64,000 bases of DNA from Nonomuraea turcica (GTDB lineage Bacteria; Actinomycetota; Actinomycetes; Streptosporangiales; Streptosporangiaceae): positions 62,001 through 126,000 of the forward strand of contig NZ_JAUZQF010000023.1 in assembly GCF_030718205.1 (NCBI RefSeq). Reading direction: 5' to 3'. The number at the start of each line of letters is the position of its first letter. Position 1 is the first letter of the stretch. The notes below the pieces were generated by a model. The model was not told the origin of the DNA. It searched no databases and was given only the letters and a program-made list of their open reading frames with translations. The position numbers and the translations under genes were made by a program. Of the stretch, positions 25,944 to 32,794 are shown piece after piece.

Positions 25944-27044
25944 TTGTCCTCTTACGATCTTTCCCTGCTCGGCTGGACCGATCTCCGCGCCGCCGACCTG
26001 CCTTCCGGCACCGTTCCCGCCCGTGTGGCCCGCGTCGACCGCGGCGCGGCCGAGGTGATCGCGGCCGACGGACAGCATCACGTCAAATACGCCGCCCACG
26101 TCCGCCGGGCGTCGGCCGCCGACCCGGTCGCGCTGCCATGCGTCGGCGACTGGGTCGCGCTGCGGCTGCTGCCCGAGGGCCGCTACGAGCTCGACGACGT
26201 GCTCCCGCGGACGACCGCGTTCATCAGGGGCGGCGTGAGCCGCGACTCGGTCGGCGGCCTGTCCGGCGACGGCCAGGGCCAGGTGCTCGCGGCCAACGTC
26301 GACCTCGTGTTCGTGGCCGAGCCGTCCATGCACTCCACCGACTTCGCCGACCTCGGCCGCATCGAACGGCTCGTGGCGCTGGCCTGGGAGTCCGGCGGCA
26401 CGCCCGTCGTGCTCATCACCAAGTCCGACCTGTTCGAGCAGGGCCTCGACGACCTGCTCGCCGACGTGCGGGTGGCCGCGCCCGGAGTGGACGTGCACGC
26501 CGTCTCCTCGCTGCACGGGGAGGGGGTGGAGCTCGTCGCCGGCTACCTCGGCGGCTCCCGCACGGCCGTCATCCTCGGCCCGTCAGGGGCCGGCAAGTCC
26601 ACCCTGGTCAACGCGCTGGCCGGGGGGACGGTCATGGAGACCCAGCAGGTACGCGCCGCGGACGGGCGCGGCCGGCACACCACCGTGCACCGGGAGCTGA
26701 TCCCGTTGCGGGGCGGCGGGCTCGTCATCGACACGCCCGGCATCCGCCGGATCGGCCTCTATGACATCGGAGAGGGCGTGGATCTCGTCTTCTCCGATAT
26801 CGAGACGCTGGCCGAGCAGTGCAGGTTCGGCGACTGCGGGCACAACGGCGAGCCGGGCTGCGCCGTCCTGGCCGCGCTCGAGAGCGGCGAGCTGCCGGAA
26901 CGGCGGCTGGAGAGCTGGCGGAAGCTGCAGCGCGAGGCCGCCTGGATGGCCGGCCGCACCGATGCGCGCCTGCGCAAGGAGCAGCAGAACAAATGGAAGG
27001 TCATCACGAAGGAGATGCGCCGCTCAGGCAGAAACCGCCCCTGA
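25944..27044 (+). CDS. rsgA: Ribosome small-subunit-dependent GTPase RsgA
   Basis: A 366-residue circularly permuted GTPase that helps mature the 30S subunit. An N-terminal OB fold (about 20-95) is followed by the GTPase with motifs in permuted order: G4 (LITKSD), G1 (GPSGAGKST), G2/G3 (DTPG). The zinc-binding C-terminal region has CRFGDCGHNGEPGC. A basic tail ends the protein. The TTG start was chosen because it lies just ahead of the conserved LGW-D start and AAAGGG is about ten bases upstream; no ATG is suitably placed. Confidence 0.92.
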   Translation: MSSYDLSLLGWTDLRAADLPSGTVPARVARVDRGAAEVIAADGQHHVKYAAHVRRASAADPVALPCVGDWVALRLLPEGRYELDDVLPRTTAFIRGGVSRDSVGGLSGDGQGQVLAANVDLVFVAEPSMHSTDFADLGRIERLVALAWESGGTPVVLITKSDLFEQGLDDLLADVRVAAPGVDVHAVSSLHGEGVELVAGYLGGSRTAVILGPSGAGKSTLVNALAGGTVMETQQVRAADGRGRHTTVHRELIPLRGGGLVIDTPGIRRIGLYDIGEGVDLVFSDIETLAEQCRFGDCGHNGEPGCAVLAALESGELPERRLESWRKLQREAAWMAGRTDARLRKEQQNKWKVITKEMRRSGRNRP

Positions 27045-27087
27045 CCGCCCGCCCGGGCACGGGCCGGATAGTCCGTGACCCGGTGGC

Positions 27088-27152
27088 CCGGTCCGGCCGC
27101 CCGGTCCGGCCGCCCGGTCCGGGTCCGATGGGTCCGGGTCCGATGGGTCCGG
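27088..27152. repeat. Short GC-rich tandem repeats after rsgA
   Basis: Two full copies of CCCGGTCCGGCCG (27088-27113) and a partial third, followed by two copies of a 15-base GTCCGATGGGTCCGG unit (27123-27152). They fill most of the 213-base gap before the phosphoribosyltransferase gene. Confidence 0.7.
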
Positions 27153-27257
27153 GGCCGCGGGGTCGACGGGCCGGGGCTGACGGGTCGGGGCGGCCGTGGT
27201 GGGAACGGCTGGTGCCAGGAGGCGAGGAGTGCGTGCCTGTGGGGTAGGGCACAGGTC

Positions 27258-27884
27258 ATGGAGCTCTTCGCAGACCGGGCCGAGGCCGGGGCAAGGCTCG
27301 CAGAGCGGTTGCTGGACGCGCACGACCCCGTCTTGCTCGCGCTGCCCCGCGGCGGCGTGGCGGTGGCCGTGCCCATCGCGCGCAGGCTCGATGCAGACCT
27401 CGAGGTGCTGGTCACCAGGAAGATCGGCTATCCGCCGACGCCCGAGCTGGGCGTCGGTGCGATAGCCGAGGGCGGCGAGCCCGTCTTCGACCTGCGGCTG
27501 CTGCACCGCCTCGGCATGACGCCCGAGTCCGTCGCGGACGTGGTCGAGCAGGAGCGGCGGGAGCTGGCCCGCCGGGTGCGCGCCTACCGGGGAGACCGGC
27601 CGCTGCCCGCGCTGGAGGGCCGGCAGGTGATCGTGGTCGACGACGGCCTGGCCACCGGCGGCACCGCCCGTGCCGCGCTCAGGGCCGTCGCCACGCACAA
27701 GCCGGCCAAGGTGACGCTCGCCGTGCCGGTCGGAGCCCGCGAGACCGTGCGGTCCATGCAAGAGGAGGCCGACGAGGTGGTGGTGCTTCTGACGCCGATC
27801 GACTTCAGGGCGGTGGGCCAGTGGTACGAGCGATTCGACCAGCTCAGCGACGCCGACGTGCTGGAGCTGCTCGGCCGGGACTGA
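27258..27884 (+). CDS. Phosphoribosyltransferase-domain protein
   Basis: A 208-residue protein with the type I phosphoribosyltransferase fold. The PRPP-binding motif is VIVVDDGLATGGTARAAL near residue 125, and the N-terminal LALPRGGVAVAVPIARRL is typical of stand-alone actinobacterial members. Such proteins are usually annotated as putative phosphoribosyltransferases; the accepted base is unknown. The ATG was chosen since the open frame upstream consists of tandem repeats. Its stop codon lies in the first unit of a 24-bp repeat shared with the end of the convergent gene. Confidence 0.83.
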   Translation: MELFADRAEAGARLAERLLDAHDPVLLALPRGGVAVAVPIARRLDADLEVLVTRKIGYPPTPELGVGAIAEGGEPVFDLRLLHRLGMTPESVADVVEQERRELARRVRAYRGDRPLPALEGRQVIVVDDGLATGGTARAALRAVATHKPAKVTLAVPVGARETVRSMQEEADEVVVLLTPIDFRAVGQWYERFDQLSDADVLELLGRD

Positions 27885-27948
27885 CCGGCTCAGCCCGGCT
27901 GGGATTGACCGGCTCAGCTCGGCCGGGATTGACCGGCTCAGCCCGCGA
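27877..27948. repeat. 24-bp tandem repeat bridging two convergent stop codons
   Basis: Three copies of GGGATTGACCGGCTCAGCCC plus four variable bases. The first overlaps the end of the phosphoribosyltransferase gene and supplies its TGA; the third overlaps the end of the HATPase gene, whose stop (complement of TCA) also lies in the repeat. Confidence 0.8.
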
Positions 27949-28411
27949 GCACGGCCCAGACCAGCTTGCGTGGGCCGCCGGGGGACAGCCACCCCCAAGC
28001 CGTGCAGAGGGCGTCCACCAGCCGCAGCCCCCGCCCGTACTCCGAGAACACGTCGGGTGTGGCGGCCACCGGGACGGTCTGGCTGTGGTCGGTCACCACG
28101 CAGGCCAGCTCGGCCTGGTGGGCGAGGAGCCGGAGCTGCGCGGCGCCGCCGCCGTGCCGCATCGCGTTGGTCACCAGCTCGGAGACCACCAGCTGCGCGT
28201 CGAAAGCGACCTCGATGGCGCCCCACGTAGTGAGCGTATGATCGACGAACCGCCTGGCCGTGGCCACGCAGGCGGGCTCGAGCGCCGAACGCTGATGAAA
28301 GGGGAACACAGCGTCGCAGTCACCGGCACGGCCATCGACCAGAATGGACAAGAGCCATCCTGGTGGCCGGGAACCGATGGCGGCTTGCGGCCGAGCGTCG
28401 AAAGTCGTCAT
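27938..28411 (-). CDS. RsbW-like ATP-binding (HATPase) regulator
   Basis: A 157-residue protein with a single HATPase_c domain, as in anti-sigma kinases of the RsbW/SpoIIAB type. The N box is VVSELVTNAMRHGGG and the G box YGRGLRLVDALCTAWGW; no sensor or phosphotransfer domain is present. In actinomycetes such genes often lie next to Scr1-type XRE regulators and DUF397 proteins, exactly as here, and take part in developmental regulation. The ATG giving MTTFDARP follows a GGGGGCC stretch; an ATG at 28450 is an alternative. It is divergent from the XRE gene. Confidence 0.82.
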   Translation of the reverse strand: MTTFDARPQAAIGSRPPGWLLSILVDGRAGDCDAVFPFHQRSALEPACVATARRFVDHTLTTWGAIEVAFDAQLVVSELVTNAMRHGGGAAQLRLLAHQAELACVVTDHSQTVPVAATPDVFSEYGRGLRLVDALCTAWGWLSPGGPRKLVWAVLAG

Positions 28412-28493
28412 TCTGGCCCCCGAAGCGCGGTCTGGTGATCCAATGCCCATCTTTACGGGGTGTGCTGACCAATGCAAGACTTTTCGTAGTTTA

Positions 28494-28522
28494 CAGATGC
28501 CAATAGCATCTGCACGTGCAGA
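28494..28522. promoter_or_regulatory. Nested palindromic operator before the XRE gene
   Basis: A perfect 14-bp palindrome TCTGCACGTGCAGA (28509-28522) overlaps a second inverted repeat, CAGATGC-N5-GCATCTG (28494-28512). The TGCACGTGCA core is repeated before the DUF397 gene. It lies 18 bases upstream of the XRE start codon and in the divergent promoter region with the HATPase gene. Confidence 0.65.
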
Positions 28523-28540
28523 CGATCTTGGAGCGGCGCA

Positions 28541-29422
28541 GTGAGCGCAGAGAGCGCGGAAGGGAAGCTTCTCAGCTATTCGCCGGGAAGCCCGACGGTG
28601 CTGCGTATCCTGCTCGGAACCCAACTCCGTAGGCTCCGTACGGAGAAGGGTATCTCGCGCGAGGACGCCGGGTACTCGATTCGCGCATCTCACGCCAAGA
28701 TCAGCAGACTGGAGCTCGGTCAGGTCAGTTTCAAGCAGCGCGACGTGGCCGATCTGCTCACGCTGTACGGGGTCACGGACCCGGCCGAACGTCAGCCGCT
28801 GCTCGACCTGGCCAAGCAGGCCAACGCTCCTGGCTGGTGGCACAAGTACACCGACGTGCTGCCCACCTGGTTCGAGGTCTACATCGGCCTCGAGGGCGCC
28901 GCCTCCAGCATCCGTACCTATGAGAACCAGTTCGTCCCCGGCCTGCTGCAGACCCCCGACTACGCCAGAGCCGTCATCGAGCTGGCCCACGAGAGGGCCA
29001 CGCGGGCGGAGCTGGACCGCCGGGTGGCCGTGCGCACCATGCGCCAGAAGCGGCTCGAGAGCGGGCTGAAGCTCTGGGCGGTGATCGACGAGGCTGTCGT
29101 GCGCAGGACGCTCGGCGGTCCGGACACGATGCGGGCGCAGATCGCCCATCTGCTGGAGATCACCGGCTCGCGCAACGTCACCGTGCAGATCATGCCGTTC
29201 GACCGCGGTGGCCACGCGGCGGCCGGGGGGCCGTTCAGCATTCTGCGTTTCCCGGAGCCCGAGCTGCCCGACGTGGTCTACATGGAGCAGCTCACCAGCG
29301 CCCTCTACCTGGACAAACCCGCCGACTCCGACCACTACATGGAGGTCATGGACCGGCTGAGCATCCAGGCGGAGACGCCGAAGGAGACCAGGCGCTTCCT
29401 GGAACGCCTCATTTCCGCATGA
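28541..29422 (+). CDS. XRE-family regulator with Scr1/DUF5753 domain
   Basis: A 293-residue DNA-binding regulator. Residues 22-80 form the Cro/C1-type HTH (LGTQLRRLRTEKGISREDAGYSI, AKISRLELGQVSFKQRDVADLL). The rest is the DUF5753/Scr1 domain, with the family blocks YENQFVPGLLQTPDYARAVI, VRTMRQKRLES, VTVQIMPFDRGGHAAAGGPFSIL and VVYMEQLTSALYL. These proteins pair with DUF397 partners and belong to the large paralogous sets involved in actinomycete differentiation. GTG start. A palindromic site just upstream and another before the DUF397 gene suggest autoregulation. Confidence 0.9.
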   Translation: MSAESAEGKLLSYSPGSPTVLRILLGTQLRRLRTEKGISREDAGYSIRASHAKISRLELGQVSFKQRDVADLLTLYGVTDPAERQPLLDLAKQANAPGWWHKYTDVLPTWFEVYIGLEGAASSIRTYENQFVPGLLQTPDYARAVIELAHERATRAELDRRVAVRTMRQKRLESGLKLWAVIDEAVVRRTLGGPDTMRAQIAHLLEITGSRNVTVQIMPFDRGGHAAAGGPFSILRFPEPELPDVVYMEQLTSALYLDKPADSDHYMEVMDRLSIQAETPKETRRFLERLISA

Positions 29423-29528
29423 TCTGCTGATAGCCCCGCTGATATCCCTGTGATCCACCACATACCGGGATTTTTGGTCGTCCGGTATATGGAGATCAAC
29501 GTGTTGCCGTATTGTCACCTCGCAAACG

Positions 29529-29546
29529 CGGATGCACGTGCATCCG
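29529..29546. promoter_or_regulatory. 18-bp palindromic operator before the DUF397 gene
   Basis: CGGATGCACGTGCATCCG is a perfect palindrome 23 bases before the DUF397 start. Its TGCACGTGCA core is identical to the site before the XRE gene. Confidence 0.65.
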
Positions 29547-29569
29547 TAAGATCGCGAGGAGCTGCCCCC

Positions 29570-29803
29570 ATGCACGAGTTCCGGAACGGAACACCCGCCG
29601 GCCGCCTTCCCGTCGTCTGGCGCAAGAGCAAGCGGAGCAACCCCAACGGCAACTGCGTCGAGGTCGCGAGCCTGCCCACGGGGGAGATCGCCATGCGCAA
29701 CTCACGCTTCCCCGAAGGACCGGCGCTGGTCTACACCCAGGCGGAGATCACCGCGTTCGTCCTCGGGGCGAAGGACGGCGAATTCGACGACCTCATCGTC
29801 TGA
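29570..29803 (+). CDS. DUF397 domain protein
   Basis: A 77-residue protein made almost wholly of one DUF397 domain: VVWRKSKRSNPNGNCVEVASLP, then IAMRNSRFPEGPALVYTQAEITAFVLGAKDGEFD. The S-x4-NG-NCVEV core is the family signature. DUF397 proteins are small partners of Scr1-type XRE regulators; in Streptomyces some act as antagonists of the cognate regulator. GAGGAG precedes the ATG at good spacing. It follows the XRE gene by 147 bases with its own palindromic site between. Confidence 0.9.
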   Translation: MHEFRNGTPAGRLPVVWRKSKRSNPNGNCVEVASLPTGEIAMRNSRFPEGPALVYTQAEITAFVLGAKDGEFDDLIV

Positions 29804-29932
29804 GACGCCGGATTACGGGCGACTTCAGGAGCAGATTTCGGTCACCCCTGGGTCACCATGGCGACCAGCAGCGCATGGCAGGCACTCTGCGGCTCGGCCG
29901 GTGGCCGGGCCACCGGCCGAGCCGGGCGGCGC

Positions 29933-31138
29933 CTACCGGTAGACGCGGGGGTCGGCCTTGAGACCGCGGGTCAGTCGAATGGTGATGAACTCGTTGTCAT
30001 CCGGCTTGCCCGGAGTGCGGCCATTGGAGAAGGGGAAGTTGTTGTCGTCGAGCACGCCGAGGGTGCGGTCGTCAAGGATGACGACGTCCTCGATCGTCTG
30101 GAACGGGAACCTGAACGTCCCCGGCGCGCCGCCGAGGCCGCGCGGGTCGGCGATGTTCAGCAGGTCGGCGACCAGGGTCTTGTCGAGCGCGCCGTCGCCG
30201 TCCTTGTCCCGCATGTCCGCCAGGTAGATGCGCTTGACCTGCGCGGCATCGCCCTGCAAGTTGTCCCGCTCGATGATCAGGAACCGGTCGGCGTCGACCG
30301 CGATCGCGTCGCCGATCGCGTGGGAGGGCGAGTCCAGCCGGTACGTCCACCGCCGCCCGGTGTAGGCCCGCTCGCGCAGGTCGAACTCGTTCATCCGCAG
30401 CGTCCCCGCGGGGTCGCCGGCGACCGTGCCCTCGAGCAGCGGGTAGAGGTGGCGGCCGTCCACGGACCTGGCCATGCCCTCGAAGCCCTTGCTGCCGCCG
30501 AGGTTGGGCTGGGCGCCGTTCAGGTTCGGGTTCTCGGGCGCGCGGACGCCCGGCAGCTCGATCGGGGCCTCCATCAGCCGGCCCTTGCGGTCGAAGTGCA
30601 GCAGGAACGGGCCGAACTCGTCGCCGATCCAGTACGTACCGTCCACGGTGCGCACGATCGACTCGACGTCGAAGTCGGCGCCGGTCAGCTTGCGGTCCTG
30701 CCGGGTGAGCGGGAATTTCACCAGCCCGCGCGGGTCGGTCAGGTTGAACCCGCCGAGCACCTCGACGGACTTGGCCGTGAAGTCGGGCTTGACCCGGTGC
30801 ACGCGCAGCAGGAAGTCCGCGCTGTTGGCCTTGCCGCCGAAGCCGTTGTCGGACAGCACCTCGAAGGTGCCGTCGTGGCGGCGGACGATGCCGCTGAAGC
30901 CCTGGACGGGCTGGCCGGGGAACGGCGGGGTGACCCCGTTGACGGGCGCGGTGCCCAGGGACGATCCCGACGGCTCGCTCCCGGGGACGAAGGTCAGTGC
31001 GGGCAGCGAGGCGAACCCGGTCAGCGTGGCCTGCCCGAAACCGGGCTGCTGGCCGTGGCGTCCGGGGTCGGCGGCGGCGGGAGCGGCCAGGGACAAGGCC
31101 GTCGCGCCCGCGCACATCAGGATGGAAATGCGTTTCAT
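29933..31138 (-). CDS. Secreted phytase-like esterase
   Basis: A 401-residue exported protein with a signal peptide cut after AAAA near residue 23 (MKRISILMCAGATALSLAAPAAAD). The rest matches the esterase-like phytase domain, a beta-propeller: GFSGIVRRHDGTFEVLSDNGFG, DVESIVRTVDGTYWIGDEFGPFLLHFD, GFEGMARSVDGRHLYPLLEG, DADRFLIIERDN, DDRTLGVLDDNNFPFSNGR. Family members hydrolyse phosphoesters, but activity is seldom shown. The ATG at the signal peptide is clear. It stands alone between the DUF397 gene and whiB. Confidence 0.87.
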   Translation of the reverse strand: MKRISILMCAGATALSLAAPAAADPGRHGQQPGFGQATLTGFASLPALTFVPGSEPSGSSLGTAPVNGVTPPFPGQPVQGFSGIVRRHDGTFEVLSDNGFGGKANSADFLLRVHRVKPDFTAKSVEVLGGFNLTDPRGLVKFPLTRQDRKLTGADFDVESIVRTVDGTYWIGDEFGPFLLHFDRKGRLMEAPIELPGVRAPENPNLNGAQPNLGGSKGFEGMARSVDGRHLYPLLEGTVAGDPAGTLRMNEFDLRERAYTGRRWTYRLDSPSHAIGDAIAVDADRFLIIERDNLQGDAAQVKRIYLADMRDKDGDGALDKTLVADLLNIADPRGLGGAPGTFRFPFQTIEDVVILDDRTLGVLDDNNFPFSNGRTPGKPDDNEFITIRLTRGLKADPRVYR

Positions 31139-31399
31139 GGCGGGCACCCTAGGACGGCCATATGACGGGATTCCGAACACACGGCAACGGGCGATGACCG
31201 CCGGCTGTCGGCGCGGCTGTCGTCGCGCCATGGGCTCAGCGGAGACGACGCCGCGCCGGGGGAGCGCGGCGATCGCCGTGAGATCCGCCTGATCAGGCAG
31301 TTGTCCCGACCGGGTTCGCCGGAGCCTGGGCATGGAGGGCCAGGCTCCGGTTCATCGGCACAACTGCTTGATCACGCGATGGTGACGCTGCCGGGTATG

Positions 31400-31711
31400 T
31401 CAGGCGGCGGAGATGCCGGCGCTGGCCGCGCGGCGCATGCGACGGCGCCGCTCGGAAGCGCGCTCGTCTTCGTTGAGACCGCCCCACGTGCCGTACTTCT
31501 CTGGCCGGGACAGCGCGTAGTCAAGGCACTCGGTGCGGACGGGGCACTGGGCGCAGATCGCCTTGGCCTTCCGCTCACGTACGTCACGCTCGGGCTGCCG
31601 CTCCCCATCGGGGCCGAAGAAGAGCACGAGGTCCTCACCCCGGCACGCGGCATCATCCTGCCAACCCCAGCTGGGGCGCGGGCGGGCGAGCTGCCGACGT
31701 ACCTGAGACAT
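31400..31711 (-). CDS. WhiB-family iron-sulfur regulator
   Basis: A 103-residue Wbl protein. The four cluster ligands are Cys23 (DAACRGED), Cys53 and Cys56 (AICAQCPV) and Cys62 (RTECLDYAL), followed by the G(T)WGG turn and a basic C-terminal tail (ERRRRMRRA). These proteins bind a 4Fe-4S cluster and act with the primary sigma factor at promoters of redox, antibiotic or developmental genes. The FFGPDGERQPERDVRERKAK insert resembles the WhiB2/WblE group; I would not name the paralogue. Start ATG with GAAGGTGG upstream. A GGAAC-N17-CGTT element lies farther upstream. Confidence 0.92.
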   Translation of the reverse strand: MSQVRRQLARPRPSWGWQDDAACRGEDLVLFFGPDGERQPERDVRERKAKAICAQCPVRTECLDYALSRPEKYGTWGGLNEDERASERRRRMRRAASAGISAA

Positions 31712-31781
31712 GAGAAAACCACCTTCGTGAGAGGTATTTCGGTAATTGAGCCGCATTGGACGCTTTTGGCGTCACTGTTCC

Positions 31782-31807
31782 AACGCAACGTACGGCCGTG
31801 ATGTTCC
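31782..31807 (-). promoter_or_regulatory. Putative ECF-type promoter for whiB
   Basis: Minus-strand GGAAC, 17 bases, then CGTT, about 70 bases before the start codon. This matches the general consensus for SigE-like promoters. Single short-motif match, so uncertain. Confidence 0.35.
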
Positions 31808-31812
31808 CCTGC

Positions 31813-32736
31813 TCAGGCAAGTGCCGGCGTGGCGTACCGCACAGGCGCGAGCCTGTCCAGCGAAACCAGCCGGTAGGTGGTGATCGTCTCGGCGCAAGCC
31901 GTGCCACACGGCGCTGTGAACGCCGATGGCTCAACCACAACCTGGAGCCGGACGTCGCCGCAACGCACGATGGCTACGGTGACGTCACCGTCCGACCTGG
32001 AGGATTCCACGGCCACCGCGCCGACGGAGCGCTCTCCCGTATGGGCTCGGGCGAAGTGCTCGACGGCTTGCAATGGCTCAGGGATGCCTGCGCGTCCCCG
32101 GTAACGGTCGAGGATGACCTCGCCCGACCGGTACGCGTTAGCCGCTGCCAGTGCAGCAGCCTGAGACATGCTGCCGTAGAAAATTCCGTGTGGCAAGCAC
32201 ACGAGGTTGGCGGCGTAGCGATCGCCGCCAACGTGTGACGTTTCCCACACTCTGTCCGGCAGAGAATCGGCCAGGGACCGAGCGAGGGGTAGTCCAATGC
32301 GGGCGCAGCACACATTGCGCTTGGCGTGCGTGCAGACCAGAAATACCGGCTCGTCTTCAAGTATGCAGGACTCCGGGACCACTCCGGCCACCAGCGCGTC
32401 CAGGTCAAGATCGTCAGGACCTGCGATGACGCCGCCGGCCAGCCAGGGGTGGTCGCCCACCGCGTACGCCAATAGCACACGGATGCCCTGCTCCTGCGGG
32501 CGGGTCCGTTTGCCGGGGCGGCGGATCAGCTGGGGCCTGATACCACGTTCGAGCGCGCGGCGGACGAGTTTGTTGATTCCGGAGAATTTTTCAGTATGTT
32601 CGAAGCTCTCCAGGTGGGAGGGCCAGGCGCCGTTGTGCTCGATGAGCAGCCACAGCCGGGCTCCCACGGTGGCGCTGGCCAGTGTGGGCACCGCCCCGGT
32701 GTGACACCCGACAGGATGCTCGCAGCCCCTCGCCAA
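31813..32736 (-). CDS. Sucrase/ferredoxin-like (Suc_Fer) protein
   Basis: A 307-residue protein with the thioredoxin-like ferredoxin fold of the Suc_Fer family. The probable 2Fe-2S ligands are in LVCTHAKRNVCCARIG and VCLPHGIFYG (HVGGDRYAAN between). The N-terminal half has LWLLIEHNGAWPSHL, usual for actinobacterial members. Proteins of this type occur near siderophore genes and may pass electrons, but the reaction is not known. TTG start with GGGAG and AGAAGG upstream. An IdeR/DmdR iron box lies 26 bases before the start, so it is probably derepressed in low iron. Confidence 0.85.
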   Translation of the reverse strand: MARGCEHPVGCHTGAVPTLASATVGARLWLLIEHNGAWPSHLESFEHTEKFSGINKLVRRALERGIRPQLIRRPGKRTRPQEQGIRVLLAYAVGDHPWLAGGVIAGPDDLDLDALVAGVVPESCILEDEPVFLVCTHAKRNVCCARIGLPLARSLADSLPDRVWETSHVGGDRYAANLVCLPHGIFYGSMSQAAALAAANAYRSGEVILDRYRGRAGIPEPLQAVEHFARAHTGERSVGAVAVESSRSDGDVTVAIVRCGDVRLQVVVEPSAFTAPCGTACAETITTYRLVSLDRLAPVRYATPALA

Positions 32737-32762
32737 CGCCTTCTCTCCCTCGCTCCGTCGAA

Positions 32763-32781
32763 TTAGGTAAGACTAACCTAA
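32763..32781. promoter_or_regulatory. IdeR/DmdR iron box
   Basis: TTAGGTAAGACTAACCTAA matches the 19-bp actinobacterial iron box (TTAGGTTAGGCTAACCTAA) at 17 of 19 positions. It lies between the glpD-like stop and the Suc_Fer gene, in the right place to repress the latter when iron is plentiful. Confidence 0.88.
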
Positions 32782-32794
32782 CGGATTGGTGGGG

